Origin: Nelumbo lutea
Taxonomy: Eukaryota > Streptophyta > Magnoliopsida > Proteales > Nelumbonaceae
Reading direction: 5' to 3'
Length of the DNA: 64,000 nt
Assembly: GCA_022828595.1 (NCBI GenBank)
Contig: JAKGHH010000001.1
Span: forward strand, 123,640,999-123,704,998
Shown piece after piece: positions 33,320 through 44,149 of the stretch. The position numbers and the translations under genes were made by a program. The notes under the pieces are model-generated. The model saw nothing but the letters and a program-made list of their open reading frames with translations, was not told the origin of the DNA and did no database searches. The first letter of the stretch is position 1, and every line of letters starts with the position of its first letter.

Positions 33320-34305
33320 CTATGTGCTCTAATACCAACTATGTCAAAGAATTTGTGGCATTGATGCTTGAGATCTCTGGCATGTCAGACAATGACCTTT
33401 TGTTCAATTTCATTGACAGTCTCAAACCATGAGCTGCGCTTGAACTTCAACTGCGCGGGGTGAAGGACCTCGCCACAGCCATGGCTGTAGCTGAGCAGCT
33501 TGTTGATCTAAGGACACCTTATGAAGAAGACCAAAAGCCATCCAATCCACGTACCATGAGTTTGAGTGGGGGAGATCAACAATCACCCTCTACATAGGAG
33601 AAACCAGTGCACACTGATAAGCCTAACAATTACCAACAAGGAAAGAAGCCACAAGGAGCCCAAAGCTATCAGGGCCACCGGTACACTAGGAGACCTACGA
33701 CTCCTCCCACACCTTGTTACATTTGCAATGGAAAGCGCTAGACTAGCAACTGTCCCATGTAGAAGAAAATGAATGCCCTCATCGCCAAACTCAATGATGA
33801 TGAAGAGTGTGATGAGGAGAAGCTTACATCGACAACGAGAGTAGGTGCCCTCCAACTTATAAATGCCATGGTAAAGAAAGAGGCCACATCTAAGGGGCCC
33901 ACCAAAGCCCATGAGGGGCTGAAATATATAGGCAACACCCTCAATGGGAGGCCAACCCAGGAATTGGCGGACATTGGGGCCACCCACAACTTCATCTTTC
34001 TTGCAGAGGCAAAGTGACTTGGTTTGACCACTATCAAACAAACAAGGTGGATCAAGGCCGTCAATTCGGGGGACAAGGCAGTAGAAGTCATGGCCCATGG
34101 AGTAGACCTACAAGTGGGACCATGGAAAGGCAAAGTCAACTTATTTGTGGTTCCCTTGGATGATTTTCAAGTTACCTTCAGAGTGGAGTTCTTGACACAG
34201 GCAGAAGCAACCCTCATGCCACACCTTGACAACTTACTCATCTTGGACGAGCATTCTCCATACATGATCCCAGTGATATCAACCCTCAAGATGCATGGGA
34301 AGTAG
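33320..34305 (+). pseudogene. Gag and aspartic protease of gypsy remnant G
   Basis: The Gag part reads NYVKEFVALMLEISGMSD, LFNFIDSLKP, a TGA, then LRGVKDLATAMAVAEQLVD, as in the Ty3/gypsy Retrotrans_gag domain. A zinc-knuckle-like CYICNGKR follows near 33720, with its His/Cys end damaged. The protease has TLNGRPTQELADIGATHNFI, where the catalytic motif is normally Asp-Ser-Gly; here Ser is replaced by Ile. The fold continues with WKGKVNLFVVPLDDFQV. Stops at about 33430, 33595, 33740 and 34017 inactivate it. Confidence 0.7.
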
Positions 34306-34866
34306 CATTCAACCCTACAACTGTACCAAGATACAAGCAACCATGAAACCAGTGTCGTGCCAACAAGGAAGAGCCCCACTCCAACATCTCACATTAGCAT
34401 CGGAACGGGTCGGGAAGTCATCACCAAGAAGAAGTCTCCCCCAAAGCTGTTCCAGCACCAGCACCAGCACCAACATCAACATCAACATCAGCAACAACAT
34501 TAGCAGAAGCCAACTTTACAGTAGAAACCGCATATGCCCACAACTGATGGTCCCAAGAGAAGACCCAAGGCCAACTCCAACACCCAACTTACCTACCATA
34601 ATGGGAAGAGAGTGCCACCCCAATTCAATAAGAACCATTCCAACACTCGGCCTCCATCTGACCTACTTAGTAGTCTAGTGAGGAGAGAACCTTGGGGAAC
34701 ATCACATGATTTACACATTCAAACAAACCAAGTCCAACTTTTGCCCAGGCCTTGGAAGAGAAGAAGTTCATGGAGCAATTGAAGAATCCTCCTTCACCAA
34801 CATTAGACTCATGCCACAAGTAGAAGTTGGTCTTCGAGGATGAAGACTGAATTGAGTGGGGGAAAC

Positions 34867-35291
34867 TGTCACAAGTGACCACTTTTCCGTGCCTTCATCA
34901 CACCCATAGCATGTCGTCCGAGTGTCCAAGTGTGTCTTGGGTGGGGTATTGCATGTATTTTGTATGGGGGAATGTCAATGGCAATCTTGTAATTTTGTAG
35001 TATGATTTTTCACCATTTTGATATTTCTTTATGTCACTCCCCCAAAAGCTTAATGTACTCTTTGAGGGGAGGTAGGTAGTTGAGTGAATCAAGAGTGTGT
35101 AAAGGTTCAGCATGTGATCCCCTCGACACTAAACTATGTGCTTGTACTTGCCATCCATTAATGCAATACAAATAGCCTTTTGACTAATTCATGTGCCCTC
35201 TTGTTGTCTTTTCTTGTATTGTTGCTTGTTGCTTAAGCTTACTCATCACATTCGAGTGCTGCATGGGGCCCCAATGACTAGCCCCGTGACA
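34867..35291 (+). repeat. 3' LTR of gypsy remnant G
   Basis: 425 bases, TGTCACAAG...CCCGTGACA. It has inverted ends TGTCAC/GTGACA and follows directly after a polypurine tract. No partner LTR was located, so the right end rests on the inverted ends only. Confidence 0.6.
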
Positions 35292-36783
35292 AGAAGGTAA
35301 TTCAAGATGGGGAGTGATTTGGGGCAAGCTAGAACGAATGGAACAACAAGGGTATTTTAGGAATTAAAAAAAATATTGGTCACGTTATGTCACATGTGAA
35401 CGGAGGAAAGTTAATGGCAATGGAGGTTTTAGACAATTGTTATAAACAGTAGGGGTACTTTAAGACAATACATAAATAGTAAGGGTGAGTTAATCAATTA
35501 GCTAAACCATAAGGGTAGTTTAAGAAATTTATCCTAAATTTTTATTATTTTGTCTTTTTATTAAATCCTTATTAAATATAATTAATTATATTAAATTTTT
35601 ATTTTTCAATAGAATTTAAGTTCATTAGTAAAAATTAATTATAAAACTAATAATTGTTAGATAATTTTATATTAGTCTTACATTACTTTTAAATGGATAT
35701 TAGTTTTTAATTTATCTTATTACTTTTTTATTAGTTTATTTGTTGTATTATATTAATAAAAATATTTCTATTAATAATAATTAAAAAATATTTTTATTTA
35801 GTAAATTAATTTTACTATGATTAATTAATTTTTATTATTTCAAATGAAATATAAATGGATTATAATTTTTATGATTTTTGTTCAATGTTTTTAACTCATC
35901 ATTAACTCAAACAGTTAAACCATACGAACCATCACTTAACCCTATTTCTAATTTTGGATTTCCTAAAACCTATTATTTTGTTAGAAATCGTTGATTTGGT
36001 AACAACCCATTCAACCTAGGTAGTTGAATCATTGACCCTTTTGATCTAGTCTTGGGTCATATGTTACGATATACAATGTATTGAAAATCCTCAAGAAGGC
36101 TTAACTTTGTGCTCAATTGTCTGATTGGGGTGATCTTTTTTTCATAGTATTTGGTATGGTTTTTGTTTGTTTGATAAATGGTGCCATGTCATCGCCAAAT
36201 CAGCATTTATCCAATCATGCCGATTTGTATGCATAGGTATTGATAAAAGTTGGTCTTAATTTATGTGTGCGCCAACCGTTAGGGGAAACTTCATTTTAAC
36301 GCTTCCCCCAACGGTTAAGCGTTTATTCACTGTTCCATTGATGTGGCGCCTAGTGGCGTCTAGTTGTCAACAAATCCCAGAAAAATGTTTACAAACGTTT
36401 ATTTAATAAACAGAAGCCATGCCCAGCATATACTTTATTTTGGGTAAATTTTCATGATCTTTACAAACCCACTATACCAAGAAAAACTCATTTTTTGGTC
36501 TTAATTTTCAGTTTCCAAAATTGTAATTATATTATATTATATTGAACGTAAATAATGGACACACACAAAATTGTAATTATATTATATTATATTATACATA
36601 TACAAATGGATGATGTGTCATGGTTTGATTTGTCCAACTCGGACAGTTGAACTGTTGACGCATGACCTAGAGGCAAAAACTATTCAACCTCTAAGTTGAT
36701 TTTTGAAACATTTGTTTTATTTGTTGAGTGAATTAAATAATATTTATTCTAAAATACAAATTAGCTAATTGATTAACTTAAAA
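35292..36783. other. AT-rich intergenic sequence
   Basis: No gene recognised. 35476-35540 is inverted relative to 28820-28885 (see findings). The target duplication TAAAA of element C is at 36779-36783. Confidence 0.5.
36517..36596 (+). repeat. 50-bp spaced direct repeat
   Basis: aaaattgtaattatattata (with a longer TTATA tail) occurs at 36517 and again at 36567. A local tandem duplication in AT-rich sequence. Confidence 0.6.
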
Positions 36784-37033
36784 TACGAGAGTCAATGAAA
36801 GAGGCGAATTCTCATTGTTTTAATTTCTAAGATTAAAGAGGTTTATATAGATTGAGATACCGAATTTAAAATTCAAAATTTAAATGTATAGATAAGTTGA
36901 TAAGTACAACAGGATAATGGATATCAAAGGTTGATAACAAGATAATGGTTATCTGGGGTTGATAAGCCCACATATAACTAGTTATTATTGTTATCCAGTT
37001 GATGACGTAGCCAGTATGGATTTATCTCTAGCG
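36784..37033 (-). repeat. 3' LTR of element C
   Basis: 250 bases. On the minus strand it starts CGCTAGAG, where the other copy has TGCTAGAG, and ends CTCTCGTA. Confidence 0.9.
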
Positions 37034-38680
37034 TCCCCCCTCATGCTGGATAGGGGTGGACCAATGGTTAGCTTGTCCTTGAGATGATGAAACCGTGTAG
37101 AGGGAAGTGGTTTAGTGAGCAAGTCAGCGAGCCAATCACTACTAGGAACATAATGTATGGAGAGCAGTTTCTTCGCAAATATGTCTCTGATGAAATGAAC
37201 ATCAAGTTCAATGTGTCTTGTGTGGCCATGATTGACAGGATTGTAGGCTAAGGATTTGGAACTCATGTTATCGCACCAAACAGTAGCAGGAAAGAGCTGA
37301 ACGACAAGTTCAGAGAGGAGCATGGTGATCCAGGAGAGTTCTACAGCTATTGAGGCAAGGCACCAATACTCTACTTCTATACTAGACCTAGAGATTGTAA
37401 ATTGCTTCTTCGAGCTCCAACACACAAGATTGGGGCCTAGAAATATAGAATAACCACTTTGAGAATGTCTATCAATGGGGCAGCTTGCCCAAACAGCATC
37501 AACAAAGGCAGTGAGAGTGAGAGATTTGGAGGGAAGAAGTGATAGTCCATGTGTGATAGTACCCTTCAAATAGCGAAGTATTCGCTTGACTACTGCCCAG
37601 TGAGTAGTGGTGGGAGCTTTAAGGAATTGGCATACTCTGTTTATAGAAAAACAAATGTCTGGGCGAGTTAATGTCACATATTGGAGCACACCAACAATGT
37701 TCCTATAAAAAGAAGGATCAGAGAGAGATTCACCCTGTGAGAAGTGAAGCCTAGTGCTAGCAGACATTGGGGTAGGGGTCAGTTTGGCTTCATGCATTTG
37801 AGCATGAGTTAACAGATCTGATATATACTTATGTTGTGACAAATGAAGACTAGAAGGAGAGCAAGTTAGCTCAATTCCCAAGAAATAGTGTGTTGGGACA
37901 AGCCCCCTCAAGGTGAACTAAGATGCTAAATCAGCAATGAGAGATGAAATAGAAGCAGAACTAGAGCCTATAACCAGAATGTCGTCGACATAAACTAGAA
38001 TGATAAGAGTTTCCCCTTTGGTATGTTGAAGAAAAAGAGAGGAATTAGCCCGTGATTCAATGAATCCCAAGGTGAGAAGATAATCTCAAAGTCTAGTGAA
38101 CCATGCCTGTGGGGCTTGCTTGAGGCCATACAAACTACAATTAAGCCAGTAAACATAGGAAGGGTACCAGGGTTCAACGAACCCAATAGGCTGCTTCATA
38201 TACACTTCATCAGTTAAAATACCATGTAAAAAAGCATTACTTACATCCAGTTGATGAACGCCCCACTTGTAGGAGAGAGCAAGAGAAAGCACAGTGCAGA
38301 TAATGGTAGGCTTAACAACCAAACTAAACGGTTCATCATAGTCAATACCAGCCTCTTGAGTGTATCCCTTAGCAATGAGACGAGCTTTGAAATGCTCAAT
38401 TGCACCGTTTGATCGCCGCTTGATCTTATATACCCACCGATTGCCAATGATGTTTTTTATTGGGAGGAGGAGGAACTAGTGACCAAGTATTGTTGGATAA
38501 TAATGCTTTATATTCATCTGCCATGGCAAGAACCCATCGAGGATCTTTTTGAGCCTGAAAGCAGCAGCTTGGCTCAATCTCATTGAGAGTGCTAGCCTGT
38601 AATGCATAGCGAGGATTCGACTTGAAGACACTACGCTTGGGTCGAGTCTCCATAGGATGAGTGGAGATAGCAAGAAGCAC
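36991..38680 (-). pseudogene. Reverse transcriptase and RNase H of element C
   Basis: Minus strand, in three frames: WVLAMADEYKALLSNNTWSL near 38520; a block with [26 protein letters not shown] and [13 protein letters not shown] (38290-38100); ILVYVDDIL at about 37990, with both catalytic Asp; then 37911-36991 with THYFLGIEL, GVLQYVTLTRPDICFSINRV, HWAVVKRILRYLKGT and RNase H motifs (VDAVWASC, VWCDNMSSKSLAYN, RHIELDVHFIRD). The RNase H DAxW motif reads DAVW and the EAEY motif reads EVEYW. The final ORF runs into the LTR. Confidence 0.85.
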
Positions 38681-38723
38681 ATTCTCAAGAGAGGGAGCAG
38701 AGGTGGTGGGAGGATCTGGCGGT

Positions 38724-39633
38724 TTAGTGAGGGTGCAATCTCAAAGGAGGGTAGAGTTGTACCTGTTGCTGAAGGAGTGTTGTGAGAAGCTTGCTGAAGT
38801 GGTGGGGGCCCAAGAATTGGCGATGCGGGGAGAGGAGATGCAGGATCATCTGTAGAGATACTGGCAAATGGGAAGTGCCCTTCATTGAAAACAACATTGC
38901 GAGAGATATACAAATGACCAATTGGAAAATGAAGGCACTTATAGCCATTGCAAGAGATATACAAACTAACCCATAAGCACATTCATCATAACAATATTCC
39001 AGTTTAGAACGCCGGTAGGGTTTGAGAGATGGATAACATGAGCAGCCAAAAACCCTAAGTAATGTGTAATCAGGAGTAGTTCCAAATAATTTAAACCATG
39101 GGGAAGCCATGGAAAGAGTTGGAGTAGGCAATCTGTTTATGAGAAAAACAGCAGCCTCAAATGCATAATACCACCTATTTTGAGGAACAGAGGCCGTAAC
39201 CATGAGAGTTAAGCCTGTCTCCACAATAATGTGATGTCTACATTCCATAACACCATTTTGTTTGTGCGTATGAGGACAAAAATGCCCATGGAAGATCCCC
39301 ATAGAATAGAAAGCATCAGTAAGAGGCATATACTCTATTCCTTCATCAGTCTGAACAACCTTGATTTTATAGTCCAATAAATTTTCAACATGATTTTTGA
39401 ATGAAAGAAATAAGGATGGCGCCTGAGATTTAGCAGTCATAGGAAATATCCAACTAAATTTACTAAAAGCATCCACAAAAGATAAATAACATTTAAACCC
39501 TTCATTCGAAGTGGTGGGTGCAAGATCCCAAACATCAAAAAGAATTAATTCTAATGGTTTTGTAACAACTGAATTACTAGAAGAGAAAGGAAGAGAATGA
39601 GCTTTTCCTCTAAGACAGGCCGTACAGAAGGAA
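38724..39633 (-). pseudogene. Integrase of element C, N-terminus cut off by element A
   Basis: Minus strand: FCTACLRGKAHSLPFSSS is the Cys half of the zinc-binding motif. Then come LILFDVWDLAP (first catalytic Asp), YLSFVDAFSKFSWIFPM, VVQTDEGIEYM (second Asp) and HTHKQNGVMECRHHI (Glu). The His half of the zinc motif lies across the nest at about 55105-55140. The frame is continuous if element A and one copy of the AAAGT duplication are left out. A frameshift follows near 38990. Confidence 0.85.
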
Positions 39634-39638
39634 AAAGT

Positions 39639-41577
39639 TGTTAAACAGTTGTATGCCCTTAGCTCCAATCAGAATGATGTACGTTATGAATTTATTGTAA
39701 ATGAATAAAGTACATATTTGATTCATGTTCCTATGATATGTTTCTATGTAATACCCTTAAACTGGACACTTATGAGACTCATGTTAGTTTAGAATATTCA
39801 CAGTCATTGGATAAGTCTGGGGAGATTTATCCTACCAAGGCTGACACTGGTATGCTGCCAAATGTTGGGGTGGCCTATCTCAGCCACCAGGGTGAGACCC
39901 AAGGCATATGCAGTGTAGAATTAATTGAATCTTTGAACCGGACCAGATTTCCAATATTGCCCTAGACCTTGGAGATTGATGAGCAAAACTGGAAAGTTAC
40001 ACCTGACCCCTAGACTCGATTATGATATTACACTAGGTGTCGGATTGGGCTGTCTTTGATATACCAATTAGTGAGATCCTTACCAGGGGTCAAAACCTGG
40101 GTATGTTGGGACAGTTTGAGAAATCATCTGAGTGGGTGATCATAGTGACAGGACCAGCCCCTTTGTCGGACAAAGGTAATGATCGGGGATGCACTCTCTC
40201 TAATGGAAACCAAGACTATCGGCAGCCAATTTCAATTGTTGAAATTTTGTTTTGCAAAATATATTTTATGAGATATAAAAGTATATACATTACAGTTTCT
40301 AAATGTTTGCAAAAGGTTTTAATTCTTGGGATCCATGTGAGTAGAGAGTGCGACACTGTTCCTTGCAGCCGAGGGAGAGGTCCTCTCTTGTCGGGCAGTG
40401 TTTGATCATTATGGGCTGAGAGGTTAAGTGTAAGACCATTGAGGGTAATACTTGATGGGCTAATCTTGCATCTGCCCATAGTCCCTAGGTGTTACAAGGT
40501 GGCTTGGCCCAGGGACCACTTAGGGTAAGTGTTGGGCCCATAGAACCCATAAGATGGATTTCAAGGGGTGAACTGTCCATAACAGTGTATTCGGCCAGGC
40601 CTTGTAACAAAGGCTGGGCCGAACCCATGTGGCTGATGTGTAGATCAATGTTTTGGTCCCACGCCATACAAGGAAGCCCAACTGGGTAGCAGTTTGGAAG
40701 GCTAATTGAGCACATAACCTAATTGGGCCTAAAGCCCATTTTGAACTGGGCTGATTTGATCAGTTTAATAAGGAGTGAATTCTGAGATTAGATTAGCAAG
40801 GATTGGGTCTTAACCCTATCCACTCAGAGAGTCCAGGTCTGAATGTGATTTAGATATGGAAACCTCCTAATAGGATTAGGAGGGAGCTGATCTAATCTGC
40901 AGATAAGATAAGGGTTTGCCCTTATCACTTAAAGGGAATTCTGATCCAAATATGATTTGGATCAGCAACTCCTAATGGGATTAGGAGCTGATCCCTTTAA
41001 GCTTATAAAAGGAGGAGGGGGCGGCAGGCTTTAGAAGACATACATATTCACATCATCTTCAGAGCTGAAATCACAGAAGAAAGAACTCAGCACCTCTGCG
41101 AAAATTCTTTCTTGCCGCCTCCTTCTTGCCGCCGCCACATCTACCAGTTTGTTCTCCTCTTGTCAGTAGGAGTGATCAAGATAGGATCTTGGTATTAGTC
41201 CTTTGTGAAAGGGCTGATTGCAAGTGGTGCTCACGTGTCATCTTGCTGATTCTTGTGAAGGATCCGGTTCTTGTGAAAAACACTGCTGATTATGCTCCAT
41301 CCTTCACTGTGCCATTTTCAATGGGATAAGTTTTTGGTTCCTTCCTTGGGCGTGAACACCTCCATTGGGAGATATTGTTTCTCCTATTAGGTATATCCCT
41401 TTCCTACTGCTTTTGTTCAGATCTGGTTCGGTTCTTGGTTCAAGATTGATCCTTGAAAAATATTACTTTTCTAAAATAGGGAATACAATTCCCAGTAGGA
41501 TGGAGAGAAATTTTTGAAATTCGCCCAATCTATTCCACAAAATTTGGGCATCCATATGATGGATATCACATACTTCA
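39639..41577 (+). repeat. 5' LTR of element A
   Basis: 1,939 bases, TGTTAAACAG to ATACTTCA. The TATA box ttataaaagg is at about 41003-41012. By eye it differs from the 3' LTR mostly by transitions. Confidence 0.9.
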
Positions 41578-41578
41578 G

Positions 41579-41591
41579 TGATATCAGAGCC
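41579..41591 (+). other. Primer-binding site of element A
   Basis: tgatatcagagcc lies one base after the LTR end. It fits the copia initiator-Met tRNA primer motif (tggtatcagagcc) with one change. Confidence 0.8.
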
Positions 41592-43320
41592 ATGGTTCAA
41601 GTCTTGAACCAAATTGGATCAAATCTGAACCTGTGCAAATGGGCAAAAGGCGTTCTACCCGATTTACACAGATATGAGGTTTCTTTGGAAAATTTGTTTC
41701 CGGTTAATGGGTGATTAATCTGAAATCAAACTTTATAAATCTGATTATTATTTAGAATAATTCTTTATGATTTTCTTGATTTATAGGCTATTCGTACACT
41801 TGGAGATCGAAATCTTGATTAGCGCAGGGAACTTGCCATTTTGTAGTTTCTTGTTTATTTTATTACATTTGGCCTGTAAAATAATTTTTGTTATTTTTAG
41901 ACTGAATGTATAGGCATTCGATCTGATGTAATTACAATAGAAATTAGGTTTTCTTTTTATTTTTATTTTTGGATCGAAGATGGTGGCACAAGGAGATTTC
42001 ACAGATGGGAGAATCGCCATCTGTGATTTGCAGTTTATGAAATTGTAAACTGTGATCTAACCTCTGTTTTGCAAGATGGATTGTGCAAACAACCTTATTT
42101 GACTGATTCTTGATTTTCTTTTTTTTTAGTATTTAATTTCAGATTAATTTCTTGAATAAATCTTTAATTAAAGATCAAACCCTAGACCCATTCGAAACAA
42201 ATTGGTCCAAACTGGTTGGACCAAATCTAGGGTTCGATCAAGGCTGAATGTCAGCCCTAATTCTACCACTAATGGGCCTAAGGATTGAAAATTAATTGAA
42301 TATTTAATTCGGCCCAACCTATAAAGGCCCAGTTTTAATTTGTTAAAACTGCTAAAAGCCCACTTCGTAGATAAAGCTATATGGACCAATTTAATCAACC
42401 CTAATTTTGGCCCATATACGTAGATAATATTAATGGTTAATATTATGGGCTTTAAAATGGGCTTTACAGATATTAATTGATTGGATCAATTCTTCCCTGC
42501 ATGTGATGTATGGATGTGTGATGTGCTACGTTCATGGGCCATAAGTGCTTGGCCCATGCTGATTCGATAGTGGCTCTTGCGCACACCATGGCTGAATGCA
42601 CATCATTGCCATGGTGTCCCTACTGGTCATTGGATGACCTCCCTCAGTGGTAGACCCCACACCTCCTGAAGAGGAAACATGCAAAACCCTAGCCGATTGG
42701 GCCTACCGACATCTGGCTTTATGAAAGTCAGTGGGAGCCACTTTGGTTTGACCTAAATCAAACTAGGGCGTAATCTTTTGTTCCCTCCAGCAAATATGAG
42801 TGCATGTGATAGGGAGATTCATGTGATGAACTCTCTAAAGGCCTTCCATCATTAGCATGAGGATGGGTCCTTCAGTAATGAAGAAACGCACCAGAAAATG
42901 GGCTATCCATTTGCTATTGGGCTTGCCCGAGTGTTTCATAAGATGATAGGGGCGTCATAGACCGATGTTGCGGGGGTTTCACCAGAAAATGGGAAATGTC
43001 TCATGGTACCTTGGCGTTCACGAATATGATGGGTGAAAACTCACTGGACAGAAAGATTTACCTAAAAATGGCACTGAACCTTGTCTGATAGAGGCCAAAG
43101 GGAAAATTCATATGATGAGTGGATATGATCCTTCACAAAAAGGTGGTGGAGTTTTGCAGCTAAAAAAGTTGGCTCCATGCACCCTATGTGGTTTCCCACA
43201 ATTACAGAGACAAGTCGCTGTCTCTGTCCCTGAGATAGAAGGTAAATCTCAGAGATGAACAAATGGGAATGAAACATAGATTAAAAGCCATATCTATGGG
43301 AATGGAACATAGACTAATGT
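41592..43320 (+). other. Long leader of element A
   Basis: About 1.7 kb between the primer site and gag with no supported ORF. Its first 400 bases match the leader of D2 (2046-2409, inverted). Confidence 0.6.
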
Positions 43321-44120
43321 TTGTTGTTTTATCAAAAAAAGGCAAATGGACAATTTGCAAAGCTTCTTGACGACAACAAGCTTAAGGGCCTGAACTATGC
43401 CTATTGGTACCGTAACCTCGTGCTGGTCCTAACATTTGAAAAATTGGACAAGGTAGTTAAAAATCCTGCCCCAGAGCGTCCGAGCGACAGGGCTTCTAAG
43501 GCCAGAAGGAGGGAATTCCAAGATTGGGAGGATAATTACTCCCTAGCCCACTGCTATGTCATTGCCTCTCTAGACAATCCAATACAGAGGCAATTCAATC
43601 AGATCGAACTAGCCAAGGACATATTGGATAGTTTGAAGACAATGTACGAAGAGTAGAATCGTTCTACTCGCTAGAAGGTCTTGAAATAGTTCATGACCAC
43701 TCAAATGTCCAAGGGGCAACAGGTTCACGACCATTGTCTTCGGATGATGGGTTATATCAATGAGCTTGAAGCCCTTGGATCCGGGCTAGATCTTGGCACG
43801 CAAGTGGATGCCATCCTTAACTCTTTGCCTCCTTCCTTCAACCTGTTCATAATGAACTACAATATGAACAAGCTGAATGTTAGCGTCCAGGAACTCAGCC
43901 ACATATTGCAAAGGGCCGAGGATTTAATTAGGAAGGATGAGCCAGTGGCTATGCTTGCCGAAGCTAGCAAATTGGGCAAGAAAAAGAGGAAGGCAAAGAT
44001 GCCCCAGAAAAAAGCTGTCAAACTTAAGAAGCAGAAGAAAGACAAGGCATCGGATACGTCACTTCTGCAAACAGACTGACCACTGGAAGAGGAACTGTCC
44101 TCAGTACTTGAAATCCAAGA
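43321..44120 (+). pseudogene. Gag of element A
   Basis: KLLDDNKLKGLNYAYWYRNL is the copia Gag N-terminal block; YVIASLDNPIQRQF and ILDSLKTMYEE follow. Stops at about 43654, 43672 and 43687 interrupt it. It then continues with HCLRMMGYINELEALGSGLD, ILNSLPPSFNLFIMNYNM, and a Lys-rich tail. A zinc knuckle lies at about 44060-44100 in a shifted frame (HFCKQTDHWKRNCP), with Arg where the first Cys belongs. Confidence 0.8.
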
Positions 44121-44149
44121 AAGGTAATTTCAAATCATATGTCATAGAA

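Larger units (their letters stand above)
33300..35291 (+). mobile_element. Gypsy remnant G: gag, protease and 3' LTR, no RT or integrase
   Basis: Gag and protease pieces (33320-34305) are followed by a Pro/Gln/Asn-rich stretch and a polypurine tract (gagtgggggaaac, 34854-34866), then an LTR at 34867-35291. No RT, RNase H or integrase lies between protease and LTR, and no clear 5' LTR was found. It is either an internally deleted copy or a non-autonomous family. Confidence 0.6.

Noticed and set aside
33315..33342. gctctaataccaact on the plus strand, resembling a reversed copia primer-binding site.
   Set aside because: It lies within the gag reading frame (TNYVKEF) of remnant G, and no LTR adjoins it.
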